In this document: positions 25,759-34,766 of the stretch, piece by piece | Layout: the number at the start of each line of letters is the position of its first letter | Numbering within the stretch: the first letter of the stretch is position 1 | From: Adhaeretor mobilis | GTDB lineage: Bacteria; Planctomycetota; Planctomycetia; Pirellulales; Lacipirellulaceae | Assembly: GCF_007741515.1 (NCBI RefSeq) | Contig: NZ_CP036263.1 | Coordinates: forward strand, 4,575,178 to 4,639,177 | Reading direction: 5' to 3' | Length of the DNA stretch: 64,000 nt | Notes under the pieces: model-generated | The model's database searches: none | What the model was told of the DNA's origin: nothing | The model's input: only the letters and a program-made list of their open reading frames with translations | Position numbers and translations under genes: made by a program

Positions 25759-26718
25759 CTAGTCTATAACGTCTGAAGCTCTCGGCACTTCCTCCACACG
25801 TTCAAAACGCCAGAGCAGCGCGTCGAGCGTCTTCTTAATCGAAGCGGCCAACTCTTCGGTAACCTCTACCGGCTGTGATTCGTCCACTGCCTTGAACCCC
25901 GACGGCCACAGCCGCACGGGCCAGTTCTGTATCTCAGCAGTTTGATTCACGCGTGCCATGAGCCGCGCTGTCCAAAACGCGCCCCAGCCATCGCGGAACT
26001 TCAACCAGCGGCGTAGTTGCGCGGCAAGCATTTCCGCCTGCGGGACTTCCTCAATTTGCAGTGAGCGTTCTTTGAGGCTCTGCAACCAAACGATCACCGC
26101 TGCCGCGAGAATCAAAAGGTAACTCCACGTTGTTGGCTGCAACCCGCCTTCCAGCGGCTTGCCGCTTAGCCGCCCTGGTGCTAAGTACTCCGCCAACAAC
26201 AAACATTGACCGCAGGCAAAGGGCAGGGCGGCCATCCAGTGACGTGTCGGCAAGTAATTCAACAACCCCATCACAATGAGTATCCCCAGGAAACCCTTCC
26301 ATATCCCAGGCAGTTCCAGCTGAGAGCCCGCGCCAGTCAGTAGCGATTGAATCGCGGGGATTGCGAGTACCACCCACAGCGAGAGCACAATCCACTGCCA
26401 GCCGCGATCCTGTGGCCGCTTGGCTCCCAACACGGCCATGAGGGGACAGAAAGTGCCTGCTGCGGCGAGGTAGCGTAGAGCGGATTGGCCGAGTGGGCTA
26501 ATGCCCTCCAGCGAATACAGCGTGAGCTCCACAAGTCCCAGCACGCTTGCCGACAACGCACCCCACAGCAAGGGGGCGGCAAGAGTTGTTCCAGCAGCAC
26601 GCCGCGTTCCGTAGAGCAGCAGCAACGCAATCGCACTAGCAATAATGCAAACGCCAACGGTTTCCCGCTGCGAAGGGGGCCCAAAGAGCACGACATTCGT
26701 TGCAATCGTCACAGACAT
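25759..26718 (-). CDS. Integral membrane protein of unknown function
   Basis: The 319-residue protein has about seven hydrophobic segments between residues 20 and 215 (for example TVGVCIIASAIALLLLYG and TWSYLLILAAAVIVWLQSL). A soluble C-terminal tail follows, with LRRWLKFRDGWGAFWTARLM and NWPVRLWPSGF, which look conserved. No transporter or enzyme motif is seen. The ATG at 26718 is preceded immediately by an in-frame GTG. It converges with the SNF2 gene and is divergent from the cysteine-rich protein gene. Confidence 0.75.
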   Translation of the reverse strand: MSVTIATNVVLFGPPSQRETVGVCIIASAIALLLLYGTRRAAGTTLAAPLLWGALSASVLGLVELTLYSLEGISPLGQSALRYLAAAGTFCPLMAVLGAKRPQDRGWQWIVLSLWVVLAIPAIQSLLTGAGSQLELPGIWKGFLGILIVMGLLNYLPTRHWMAALPFACGQCLLLAEYLAPGRLSGKPLEGGLQPTTWSYLLILAAAVIVWLQSLKERSLQIEEVPQAEMLAAQLRRWLKFRDGWGAFWTARLMARVNQTAEIQNWPVRLWPSGFKAVDESQPVEVTEELAASIKKTLDALLWRFERVEEVPRASDVID

Positions 26719-26974
26719 CACTCATCTCAATACGACAGTGGTGCTCAGCTCGCGCGAAGTCCGGTCGTAACGGATGGCTAGTGGAAAGCTGTTGGGAAAA
26801 CCGTACGTGTTGTGTTTGCTCAACGCCCGGGAGCAACCCATTCTTAGGTGTCGGAAACACTATCCACTGGGGAAGCCTCAGAGGAAAGTCACGCCCCCCC
26901 AAACGTGCGACTCCCAACTTACCACGTACGCCGCCCACGCGACTCCCCCCTCCCCACCGCGAAAAGGCCCACCG

Positions 26975-27823
26975 ATGAAGAAACAACTCATAAGCATTTC
27001 GGACAGGCTGCTCACCTCCCGCCTTATCGTGCTGTTTGCACTAGCAACCTTGACGGTTGCCACTCCGGAAGCTCAGGCTCGCCTGTTTCGTCAAACATTC
27101 GGAGCGACGGTTCCCACGGCCGATGGCGGTTGTGCTTGGAACTACGACCAAGACTACTTTGTCCCTCGCCATTGCGACTCAGTCCGTTACGGCCTGTTCA
27201 GCGATTGCAAACAGTCCATCACCACATCGCCTGCTTGCCGTCGCTGCCATCCGCTTTATGCCAGTGCCTGTGGCAAAGGTTACTGTTCGCCCTACGGGGC
27301 TTGCCATTATCGCTTTCGCGACCACGTTTACAAGAGAGCCTGCGGCTGCACACCGCTGGCTTGCACCTATGGCCCCTGGGCGAACGATTACTGTGGCAGT
27401 TGCAAGCCACCACTCATGCGGCTGTGCGATCGAAGGCATTGCCACAAAAGCCAATGTGGTGGCTCGTATGGAAGCTTCGAGCCTCTAGGCCCCATGAACT
27501 GCCAAACTGGGGCCTATCAAAGCGGTTTTGGCTTTGCCCCCCTGGCAATGCGACCCAAGCATCCACTGAGTGGTCACTTGCCCAATGTCGAGCCCTTTGG
27601 AATCGACGTCCTAGGTGCAGTCACCTCCGATTCGGTACTCGACGAAAGCGGCAACCTACGCCCGGGAGTCGTCGCACCACAAGCCGCTCCGGTTCCTACC
27701 CCGCCACAGCCGATTGGTCCCAACCTGATCCCCTCCTTCGGGCAATGGCGCAAAGCCCAGCAGGACAAGATCAGCGAGTATGTCGAGGCGAACCCCGGAA
27801 CCGTCTCCACGATCAACAACTGA
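26975..27823 (+). CDS. Secreted cysteine-rich protein
   Basis: The 282-residue protein begins MKKQLISISDRLLTSRLIVL with a signal peptide ending near PEAQA. The region from about residue 45 to 175 contains 17 cysteines, many in CxxC, CRRC, CGC or CGSC arrangements, along with many Tyr, His and Gly residues. The C-terminal third is Pro-rich and free of Cys. No domain is recognised. Dense cysteines in an exported protein suggest a disulfide-bonded surface or structural component, or metal binding (inference). I start at the ATG at 26975, with AAAGG upstream and an immediate signal peptide; the frame is open further upstream without signal character. A terminator lies 136 bases after the stop. 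Confidence 0.8.
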   Translation: MKKQLISISDRLLTSRLIVLFALATLTVATPEAQARLFRQTFGATVPTADGGCAWNYDQDYFVPRHCDSVRYGLFSDCKQSITTSPACRRCHPLYASACGKGYCSPYGACHYRFRDHVYKRACGCTPLACTYGPWANDYCGSCKPPLMRLCDRRHCHKSQCGGSYGSFEPLGPMNCQTGAYQSGFGFAPLAMRPKHPLSGHLPNVEPFGIDVLGAVTSDSVLDESGNLRPGVVAPQAAPVPTPPQPIGPNLIPSFGQWRKAQQDKISEYVEANPGTVSTINN

Positions 27824-27958
27824 TCGATCGGCACCCTAATCAATTCAAACGATAAAATTTAACAGACAACCAAGTCTTCGAAACAAAAACTAACTGGCTT
27901 CGACCGAGAACGCTTACTGGGGAGTGAGGTGTTTCTTGGCCCCGAGGCCGAATGTGGG

Positions 27959-28000
27959 AGCGGGTAGATGTCCTAGCGATGTCTACCCGCTTTCTTTTTT
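27959..28000 (+). terminator. Rho-independent terminator after the cysteine-rich protein gene
   Basis: AGCGGGTAGA pairs perfectly with TCTACCCGCT around a 13-base loop, and the stem runs straight into TTCTTTTTT. It is the strongest intrinsic terminator in the window on the plus strand. Confidence 0.85.
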
Positions 28001-28188
28001 GCCGCTTGCGGTCTATCCGCTGTACCAGCCCCCTTCAGCTTCCTCCAAACATTCCGCAGAATCCACTGGAGCGTTGCACCCGTCCGGGCCGATACTCTTA
28101 GTACAAAGCTCTTGGTAGACACATGCCGGCGGCTTTGTCTAAAAGTAACGGGAGGGCGGAACACAAAAGTTGTGTTTCGCTTCAGGAT

Positions 28189-28232
28189 AAAGGTCCTAGC
28201 AAGACGACGGATCGACTTGCTAGGACCTTTTT
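28189..28232. terminator. Hairpin terminator downstream of the TPR gene
   Basis: AAAGGTCCTAGCAAG pairs perfectly with CTTGCTAGGACCTTT around a 12-base loop, with T5 on the plus strand and a weaker T tract on the minus strand. It lies about 30 bases past the stop of the minus-strand TPR gene and may act in both directions. A second short palindrome (GCGGAACACAA/TTGTGTTTCGC) precedes it at 28156-28180. Nothing else is recognisable in 27824-28262. Confidence 0.75.
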
Positions 28233-28262
28233 ATGCTCGCTTCGACACTGCCTGAACTTCAC

Positions 28263-29642
28263 TCACTCCTCGTCACCCGAGTCCGCTTCCAACTCTTCAA
28301 GCAACGCACGGGCCTTTGTCTCAAACAGAATCATCGTTTGCGACTGCTTTAACACCTGCGTGAGCATCTTGCGAGCTTGGTCGCGTTTTCCTAGGTCAGC
28401 AATCATTTGCGAGACCAAGTACCCCGAGTCGGAGCTCAGATTGCTGCCGGAGATGTTCTGAAGCGTTTGCTGGGCTTCGCGATCATTGCCCATTTTGTGC
28501 AGCACCCAGGCAAGCGTCACTCGAGCCTGCGGGCTCTTGGGGAAACGCTGGGCGTTGACCTGTGCATAGCGAAGGGCCTTTTGCTTGCTATCTTCGTCGT
28601 CGCTATCAACCAGCAATAGGGCGAGCACGTTGTTCGCATCGGCATTAGCCGGATCGATCGTTAGGATCTTGTTCAGGTCGGTTTCCGCTCGATCCATATC
28701 GCCTTGCAACTTGGCAATCACACCATCGAGCAGTAGTGCGCGAATCGACTTAGGGTTCTTCGCGAGCAGTTTTTGAGAAACCTCACTCGCTTTGGAAATG
28801 TCTTCTTCACGAAGCAAGTACTCTGCATACGAGCGAGCTGTGTCCTCGTTGTCGCCATCTTCTGAGTAGGCGGTTTGGTACGCTTGCTTCGCGAGATCGT
28901 CTTTGCCTTCACGAGCGTACAAGCGGCCCATCACGACTTCCGGGTGGTTGAATTCCTCTCGCAATTCGCGAGCTCTCTTGAACTCACTACGTGCTTCGTC
29001 AAACTGACCGAGGCGAAACTGCGTAATGCCAAGCCGTTGATGCGCCGGTGCACTCTCAGCATCCATCTCAATCCAATTCTTCAACAGGCCGGCCGCGGTT
29101 TCCCATTGCTGACGGCGTTCTGCGACGCCAGCCCGGCCCGCCAGGACACGGATCTCAAACTTCCCTTTTCGCTTAGCATTGTCGGTGAAGGCCTCAGTCA
29201 GTTCGCCCGCTTTATCAAACAGTACGGCAGCTTCGGTCGTTCGCCCGGAGGTGAACGCATCGTCGGCAAGCAGCAAGTAAGCCTCAGGGTCGTCCGGCGA
29301 ATTTGTGGCAGCTTTTTCTAGCAAAATTCTTGCAGTGCTGCCGTCGCGTCCGATGATGTGCATCTTGGCGAGGGTGATGTCCGTGGGCGGCAGTTTAGGG
29401 TACTTTTCTTTCGCACGATCGAGAAACGCGCGGGCGGCGTCCACGTCCTTATTGCGGAAACGTTGGATCGCGTCCTCCACTTCCGGATAGGAGCGATTCG
29501 ACAACGACACGGAGTCGCCAATGAGGTTCTCGGTGGTCAACTGAGCACAGGCGGAGTGCGGGAAGCAAGCAATCAGCCCCAGCAGCAAGAATGGAACCAG
29601 AAGCAGAAGCGGCCGTGAAAGGCGGGAAATCTCTTTAAGCAT
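28263..29642 (-). CDS. Exported TPR-repeat protein
   Basis: The 459-residue protein has a signal sequence (LLLLVPFLLLGLIACFPHSACA) and then consecutive tetratricopeptide repeats from about residue 65 to 430, such as HQRLGITQFRLGQFDEARSEF and ALLLDGVIAKLQGDMDRAETD. TPRs mediate protein interaction. I start at the ATG at 29642, where GAGG is well spaced; the frame continues to 29765 without similarity. No enzymatic domain is present. It is divergent from the ABC permease. Confidence 0.87.
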   Translation of the reverse strand: MLKEISRLSRPLLLLVPFLLLGLIACFPHSACAQLTTENLIGDSVSLSNRSYPEVEDAIQRFRNKDVDAARAFLDRAKEKYPKLPPTDITLAKMHIIGRDGSTARILLEKAATNSPDDPEAYLLLADDAFTSGRTTEAAVLFDKAGELTEAFTDNAKRKGKFEIRVLAGRAGVAERRQQWETAAGLLKNWIEMDAESAPAHQRLGITQFRLGQFDEARSEFKRARELREEFNHPEVVMGRLYAREGKDDLAKQAYQTAYSEDGDNEDTARSYAEYLLREEDISKASEVSQKLLAKNPKSIRALLLDGVIAKLQGDMDRAETDLNKILTIDPANADANNVLALLLVDSDDEDSKQKALRYAQVNAQRFPKSPQARVTLAWVLHKMGNDREAQQTLQNISGSNLSSDSGYLVSQMIADLGKRDQARKMLTQVLKQSQTMILFETKARALLEELEADSGDEE

Positions 29643-29951
29643 GGGTACCTCGAGGTGTTCGCGGCGATAAGAGCTATCGTAATTGCCATCGTAATTGCTA
29701 CCACCGCGGGTGGTGAGTTGAACTGGCAGCATAGACATTCTAGTCGATTTCCCCCCAGAGTACACTTCTCCGGTAACTTCGTGCGAAAAGAAACACCCGG
29801 CGGGACACTTGAGAATGCGGACTATTACGGTCGCAGAAGATACACCCCCGCGCCGGTCGACGCCCCACAGTCTGCTGTTTATAGTGAGCTAGATACTCCG
29901 GAACGGGCGACATTGCAGCCCACCTTTCAAAATACAGGGAGCTGAATCGCG
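29643..29951. other. Divergent intergenic region, no gene
   Basis: A 309-base gap separates the divergent TPR and permease genes. Small frames in it are not convincing. AGGGAGC about 10 bases before the permease TTG serves as its ribosome binding site. I could not identify promoters with confidence. Confidence 0.5.
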
Positions 29952-31742
29952 TTGCTCGTCGGACCCGTTTTTTCTCGTGAAGTCACGACGACCCCCCGCA
30001 ACTGGCGGCTCTATGGGCTGCGAGCCCTGTACGTGGGTGCCCTGTTCAGCTTGGCCATTACCGCTTGGCTGATACTCTCCGGTTCGCAACCGGTACGCGG
30101 CATCGGCGATTTATCACGCTTTGGGGGCACCGTGTTTGCTTTGATTGCCCCCGTGCAGATGGCCCTTGGCTTGGCATTCTCCGCACTCCTGACCGCGGCT
30201 GCCGTCGCGATGGAAAAAGACCGCCGCACGCTCGACTTGCTGCTGATGACCAACATGACCAACTCAGAGCTGGTCCTCGGCCGATTGCTCGCGAGCGTGC
30301 TCAGCGTGCTGATGCTCATTCTTGCGAGCTTGCCCCTGCTGATGCTACTTACGTTGCTCGGTGGCGTGAGCGCGGCACAGGTGCTGCGTGTGACAGCCGT
30401 GACTTTGGTGGCGGCGCTGGCTGGCGGAAGCTTGGGCTCCATGCTCGCGCTGTGGCGGGAGAAGACCTTTCAAACGCTCGCGATGACCGCGCTGGTACTC
30501 GGTTTATGGTTGCTGTTAGGCGAAGCCATCGCCAGCGGCGTGTTCGGCCCCGACTGGTGGGGCGTGGCAACCGATCGCTGGGCCGCCGGACTCAGTCCGT
30601 TGCGTGCGGTATTTGCCGCCGTCGAGCCGCTACACTTAGGCAACCAAGACCGACAACTGCCTTACGTTTGCAGCGAAGTGAATCTATTCCTGATCTTCGG
30701 CGGGCTGCTCATGCTCGCTCTCAACGCCACGGCCATTGCGATGGTGCGCGTCTGGAATCCTTCCCAAGAAGCGCGACCTCGTTCGGAAACACGTGCTCAA
30801 AGCGAGAAATCGACCGACCAAGCACTTGCCGCTGGCGTGGATATTCACGCAGACTCGGCCAAAACACGCGAAGTGTGGGACAATCCAATTCTCTGGAGAG
30901 AAATCTGCACGTGGGCGTACGGCAAGAAGATTATCCTCGTGCGCGTGGCCTATCTCATAGTATTCGCTATCTGCGCCGCCGGCCTGTGGTCGGCACTGCA
31001 AGCGGAAAGTTACACGTCCTCAGGGCCGTTCCCTTCCGAAGCTCGCCCGCTGGCGCCCCTGATGGTGCTGGGCCTGTTGCTTGTCAACGCGCTGGCCGTC
31101 ACCTCAATCACCAACGAACGGGACTTGCGAGCGCTCGATTTGCTGCTCGTCACCGATCTTTCGCCCAAGGAAATTATTCTCGGCAAGCTCGTTGGCGTTT
31201 TTTACAACGCGAAAGAAATGATTCTGCTACCGGCGCTGCTTTGCGGGGTACTGTGGTACACCGGGCGACTTGGCACAGAGAATCTCGTATTCCTGCTGCT
31301 AGGATTGCTCACGCTCACATCGTTCACAGCAATGCTGGGCGTGCATTTGGGCATGAGCTACCCGAACTCTCGCACCGCCGTAGCCGCCAGCCTCGGGACC
31401 GTGTTATTCCTCCTACTGGGCATTGCCGTTTGCATGCGCATGATGCTGGCATTCCAAACATCGTTCGGCTCGCAATTCCTCGCCTTTACCGCGTTTATGT
31501 TCGGGGGCGGCGTAGGTCTGTATACGACGCTCGCCTACCGCAACGAGTCCAAGGCCCTCGCAATCGCCTGCCTGACGTCACCATTTGCCACGTTTTTCAT
31601 CATGACCAGCTTCCTCCAAGCCAATTTCGGCGCTGCTATGATGGTCACACTCCTAACCTACGGCTTCGCCACCGCGGCAATGCTCATCCCAGCCATCGAC
31701 GAATTCGACATTGCCACAGGACGAGCAACCGCTCAAGATTAG
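29952..31742 (+). CDS. ABC-2 type permease with two similar halves
   Basis: The 596-residue protein contains at least twelve hydrophobic segments arranged as two similar units. Each unit has a cytoplasmic motif before a helix cluster: EKDRRTLDLLLMTNMTNSEL in the first half and ERDLRALDLLLVTDLSPKEI in the second, each followed by (I/V)LG(R/K)L. This is the pattern of ABC-2 permeases, fused in tandem. No ATPase gene is adjacent, so the energising subunit must be elsewhere. The start is a TTG at 29952 with AGGGAGC about 10 bases upstream. A 567-codon frame in another register across the gene is a by-product of base composition. Confidence 0.85.
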   Translation: MLVGPVFSREVTTTPRNWRLYGLRALYVGALFSLAITAWLILSGSQPVRGIGDLSRFGGTVFALIAPVQMALGLAFSALLTAAAVAMEKDRRTLDLLLMTNMTNSELVLGRLLASVLSVLMLILASLPLLMLLTLLGGVSAAQVLRVTAVTLVAALAGGSLGSMLALWREKTFQTLAMTALVLGLWLLLGEAIASGVFGPDWWGVATDRWAAGLSPLRAVFAAVEPLHLGNQDRQLPYVCSEVNLFLIFGGLLMLALNATAIAMVRVWNPSQEARPRSETRAQSEKSTDQALAAGVDIHADSAKTREVWDNPILWREICTWAYGKKIILVRVAYLIVFAICAAGLWSALQAESYTSSGPFPSEARPLAPLMVLGLLLVNALAVTSITNERDLRALDLLLVTDLSPKEIILGKLVGVFYNAKEMILLPALLCGVLWYTGRLGTENLVFLLLGLLTLTSFTAMLGVHLGMSYPNSRTAVAASLGTVLFLLLGIAVCMRMMLAFQTSFGSQFLAFTAFMFGGGVGLYTTLAYRNESKALAIACLTSPFATFFIMTSFLQANFGAAMMVTLLTYGFATAAMLIPAIDEFDIATGRATAQD

Positions 31743-31823
31743 TGAATGATGGAATTGATTGTGCGTAGATTACTTTGTCTCGGCAGTAACCTACGCTCGC
31801 AAGATGCTAAGGTTTATAAATGG

Positions 31824-31857
31824 ATCCGTGACACCCGTGTCCTCCGTGGCTAATTTA
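31824..31857. repeat. CCGTG-type dispersed repeat upstream of the CNNM gene
   Basis: ATCCGTGACACCCGTGTCCTC continues into CGTGGCTAAT, a direct relative of the sequence at 20911-20955. It lies just before the TTG start of the CNNM/CBS protein. Confidence 0.5.
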
Positions 31858-31870
31858 CAGGAACCCCCAC

Positions 31871-33136
31871 TTGGCCGTGCTAGGCGAGTTCGCTCCGTTC
31901 CTTATCGCCATGCTGGTGTTGGCCGCATGCAGCGCGTTCTTTTCATGCAGTGAGGCGGCGCTCTTTTCCTTGCAGAACGACGATCGTCGTAAGCTGGCCG
32001 CCAGTGGTGGACCTGGGCGATTAGCTACCGAATTGCTCACCAAGCCCGATCGGCTGCTCACGGCCATTCTGTTTTGGAACTTGATCATCAACATCATGTA
32101 CTTCGCGTTGGCGTCGGTCATCGGCATCCAGCTCGAACGGCAAAGTCGCGTGGCAGAGGCAGCCGGTGTGGCATTTGCGGCGCTCATCACGCTGATCGTC
32201 TGTAGCGAGATGCTGCCCAAGACCTTTGGCGTACAACAAGCAGTGCCACTCTCCAAGCTGCTTGGCGTTCCGTTAGCTGCAGCGGTCAGAGTACTCGACC
32301 CAGTCATGCCACTGTTCGGCGGGATCAATCGGACGCTCGTGCGACTGGCGTTCCCTACCTTCGAGCGCGAATCGTACCTGGAGATCAACGACCTCGAACG
32401 GGCGATCACGCTCAGCACCGAAGACGAGCAACTCGCGTCGCAGGAACGCTCCGCCCTTGAAAACATCGTACTACTTTCCAGCCTGACCGCCGAAGAGCTC
32501 ATGCGCCCGCGACGGCTTTATCAATCCTATGCGCCGCCGGTTCATCTGGAGCAACTCGGCGGGAAGCTCACGCCTAGCGGTTATCTGATGGTTACCGAAC
32601 CCGACTCTGAGGAGATCGCTGCCGCCGTTCCGCTCAAACATTTGCCGAATGTACCAAAACGCCATTTAGAAGACTTCGCCCGCGATGTGATCTATGTCCC
32701 CTGGTGTGCTGATATCGCTTCGATTCTGGAGCAATTGCAAGAAAAACATCGCGAGGTGGCTGCAGTCGTCAATGAGAACGGCGAGACGATTGGCATCGTG
32801 ACGCTCGAAGACATTCTCGAAACCATATTTCTGGACGATACCAGCCGCAGCGCACGCCTCATGGCGACCTCGTCGATACATCCGCTCGGTCCCAAGGTTT
32901 GGCAAGTCACCGGCATTACGAGTCTACGTAGGTTGGGGCGCTACTTCGACATCACGCCACCTGCAAGTAAAAGCATGACTGTAGCAGGCGTGCTGCAGGA
33001 AAGCTTGCAGGGCATCCCCGAAGCAGGCGACGAAGTCCAGTGGGGTCCGTTCGCATTTCGAGTGCTCACCGCTGAGGGGAACACGCCACTCACCGCGGAA
33101 CTGCGTCGTCTCGACGGCCGGGGGGCTCCGTCATGA
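31871..33136 (+). CDS. CNNM/CBS-domain (HlyC/CorC-type) membrane protein
   Basis: The 421-residue protein has an N-terminal CNNM (DUF21) membrane domain with FSCSEAALFSLQNDDRRKL and ILFWNLIINIMYFALAS, then a CBS pair (ending AVVNENGETIGIVTLEDILE) and a C-terminal CorC/HlyC-type domain (VTGITSLRRLGRYFDI). Family members are linked to Mg2+ or other divalent cation homeostasis. The TTG at 31871 is the likely start, with a GTG at 31877 possible. Its stop overlaps the ATG of the next gene by four bases, so the two products are made together and may form a heterodimer (inference). Confidence 0.88.
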   Translation: MAVLGEFAPFLIAMLVLAACSAFFSCSEAALFSLQNDDRRKLAASGGPGRLATELLTKPDRLLTAILFWNLIINIMYFALASVIGIQLERQSRVAEAAGVAFAALITLIVCSEMLPKTFGVQQAVPLSKLLGVPLAAAVRVLDPVMPLFGGINRTLVRLAFPTFERESYLEINDLERAITLSTEDEQLASQERSALENIVLLSSLTAEELMRPRRLYQSYAPPVHLEQLGGKLTPSGYLMVTEPDSEEIAAAVPLKHLPNVPKRHLEDFARDVIYVPWCADIASILEQLQEKHREVAAVVNENGETIGIVTLEDILETIFLDDTSRSARLMATSSIHPLGPKVWQVTGITSLRRLGRYFDITPPASKSMTVAGVLQESLQGIPEAGDEVQWGPFAFRVLTAEGNTPLTAELRRLDGRGAPS

Positions 33137-34095
33137 TCTTGGCGTTGGTGCTGTTTATTGTAGGTCTTCTGCTGAGCGCATTCTTCAGTGGCACCGAAAC
33201 CGGTTTCTATCGCATGACTCGGTTGCGTTTGGTGATCGATGGCCTGCAAGGCGATCGGGCGTCGAAGGCCATGCTCTGGCTGGCCAATCGTCCCTCGCTG
33301 TTCATCGCGACCGCACTGGTGGGCAACAACTTGGCCAACTACGTCACATCGCTGGCAGTCGTGATGGGCACCCAGCGCCTAATTCCCAACGGCGGCACCA
33401 TTACCGATTTACTCTCGCCGATTGTGATTGCCCCAGTCATTTTCATCCTCGGCGAACTGCTCCCCAAGAACTTATTCTACGATGCACCCAACCGCCTGCT
33501 TCGCCGCTTCACGCCAGGTTTGGTACTCTGCACGATTCTGTTCGCGCCGGCCACACTGCTGCTGTGGGCGTTGAGCCAATTGCTCAAAATGTTGTCCAAG
33601 ACCACACCCCAAGAATTGCGGCTGCGCTTGGCCCGTCGCGAGATTAGCCAACTCGTTGAAGAAGGCCACGAAGCCGGCATCCTTCGCCCTGTGCAGCGCA
33701 CGCTTGCCCAGGAGATGCTCTCAGTAGCAGCGCAGCCCATAGCGACATTCGCAATCGCCGGCTCTCGCAACATGCGGCTCACAACCGACATGAGCAAGAG
33801 CGATGCCCTGAAGCTCGCGCAACGCCACAGCCGCACGCTACTTCCGGTGGAGGATGTGAAGCAGAGTCGCAAGCTAGTCGGCTATATCCGCACTGCCGAC
33901 CTCTTCATTAACAACGAGAAAGGCCTACCTGCTGCCCTGCCAATGCTCGAATTGCAAGCCGACGAAACGTACCTCTCCGCCATGCACAAATTCAGCGAAG
34001 CAGAAGACGCCCTCGGCCACGTAGTCGACGACGACGGCAACACCGTTGGGTTTGTCACGGGACGCGAACTGCGTATGGCCTTGTTTAAGAGTTAG
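33133..34095 (+). CDS. Second CNNM/CBS-domain membrane protein
   Basis: The 320-residue paralogue of the preceding protein has the CNNM domain (AFFSGTETGFYRMTRLRLVI, TALVGNNLANYVTSLAVVMG, FILGELLPKNLFY) and a CBS pair ending HVVDDDGNTVGFVTGRELR. It lacks the CorC C-terminal domain. The ATG overlaps the previous stop (ATGA), indicating translational coupling. The GTETG/GNN motifs are typical of ion-handling CNNM proteins. Confidence 0.88.
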   Translation: MILALVLFIVGLLLSAFFSGTETGFYRMTRLRLVIDGLQGDRASKAMLWLANRPSLFIATALVGNNLANYVTSLAVVMGTQRLIPNGGTITDLLSPIVIAPVIFILGELLPKNLFYDAPNRLLRRFTPGLVLCTILFAPATLLLWALSQLLKMLSKTTPQELRLRLARREISQLVEEGHEAGILRPVQRTLAQEMLSVAAQPIATFAIAGSRNMRLTTDMSKSDALKLAQRHSRTLLPVEDVKQSRKLVGYIRTADLFINNEKGLPAALPMLELQADETYLSAMHKFSEAEDALGHVVDDDGNTVGFVTGRELRMALFKS

Positions 34096-34193
34096 GAGCG
34101 AGCGACTCGCCAGTTTTGCACACATTATGCAGGCAAGTTAGAATCGCGGCCAAGGCTTCTCAGTAAATTACTCTCTTCAATAGGATTCATTCA

Positions 34194-34496
34194 ATGCTTG
34201 GATTGTTGATCTCAGCGGGAGTGCTCGGACTGATCATATCACTCATGGAGGAGGGCGACTTCCCCGGCTGGACACCCATGATCATCTGTGTGTTAGCAGC
34301 GCTGGTTCCCTCTACGCTCATCAACGCCTTCATCCCAGCCGGACTGTTCTTCATCGGACTAATCGTAGGAGCCGTCTGCTGCGGAGTCGCAATCTCCGCC
34401 ACCTGTGGAATGACCGTCCAGCGAGCCTGTATCGCAGCAGGTGTTTTCTTCGTGTTCCAAATTGCCTTAGGCTTTGCGCTCGCGGCGTTCATGTAA
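34194..34496 (+). CDS. Small membrane protein, three predicted helices
   Basis: The 100-residue hydrophobic protein has about three membrane segments (LLISAGVLGLIISLM, IICVLAALVPSTLINAFI with FFIGLIVGAVCCGVAIS, and FFVFQIALGFALAAF). AGGA lies about 9 bases before the ATG. No family is recognised. It follows the CNNM pair on the same strand after 98 bases and could be part of that transcript. Confidence 0.65.
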   Translation: MLGLLISAGVLGLIISLMEEGDFPGWTPMIICVLAALVPSTLINAFIPAGLFFIGLIVGAVCCGVAISATCGMTVQRACIAAGVFFVFQIALGFALAAFM

Positions 34497-34577
34497 CAGC
34501 TGCCGGAGTGCCAGGACCTGTCATGCCATTCACGTGCTAGGGATGGGTCCGTAGAAAACTGGGTATCAACTTACGCT

Positions 34578-34625
34578 GAAGGCGTTACGCACCATTGCCT
34601 AGGGTTGGTCAACAGCCAGCCTAGG
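34578..34625. repeat. Dispersed palindromic repeat, copy 2
   Basis: The core at 34578-34604 matches the copy at 4582 at 21 of 27 positions and leads into an imperfect stem of CCTAGGGTTGG with GCCAGCCTAGG (8 of 11). It occupies the space between the small membrane protein and the small hypothetical gene. Confidence 0.5.
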
Positions 34626-34689
34626 CTCGAAGGCGAAACCGCTTCGCGGTAATACAGGCTCAGCGGCGAAATGGATTGGCTCCGCCCAT

Positions 34690-34719
34690 AAAAAAAACCC
34701 CGCAGTTTTCACTGCGAGG
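34690..34719 (-). terminator. Rho-independent terminator of the small hypothetical gene
   Basis: On the minus strand CCTCGCAGT pairs with ACTGCGGGG (one G-T pair) around GAAA and is followed by eight T. It lies about 50 bases past the stop at 34767. Confidence 0.85.
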
Positions 34720-34766
34720 TCCTAGAATTCAAATCTGGGCGATTCACATCCATTCCTAATCTCTTC

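Noticed and set aside
26848-27855. 335-codon open frame overlapping the cysteine-rich protein gene
   Set aside because: It lacks a signal peptide and any family pattern; the 26975 frame has both a ribosome binding site and a signal peptide.
30065-31768. 567-codon open frame overlapping the ABC permease in another register
   Set aside because: Its product is Arg-rich without any hydrophobic or domain pattern, while the 29952-31742 frame is a clear membrane protein. It is a composition shadow.
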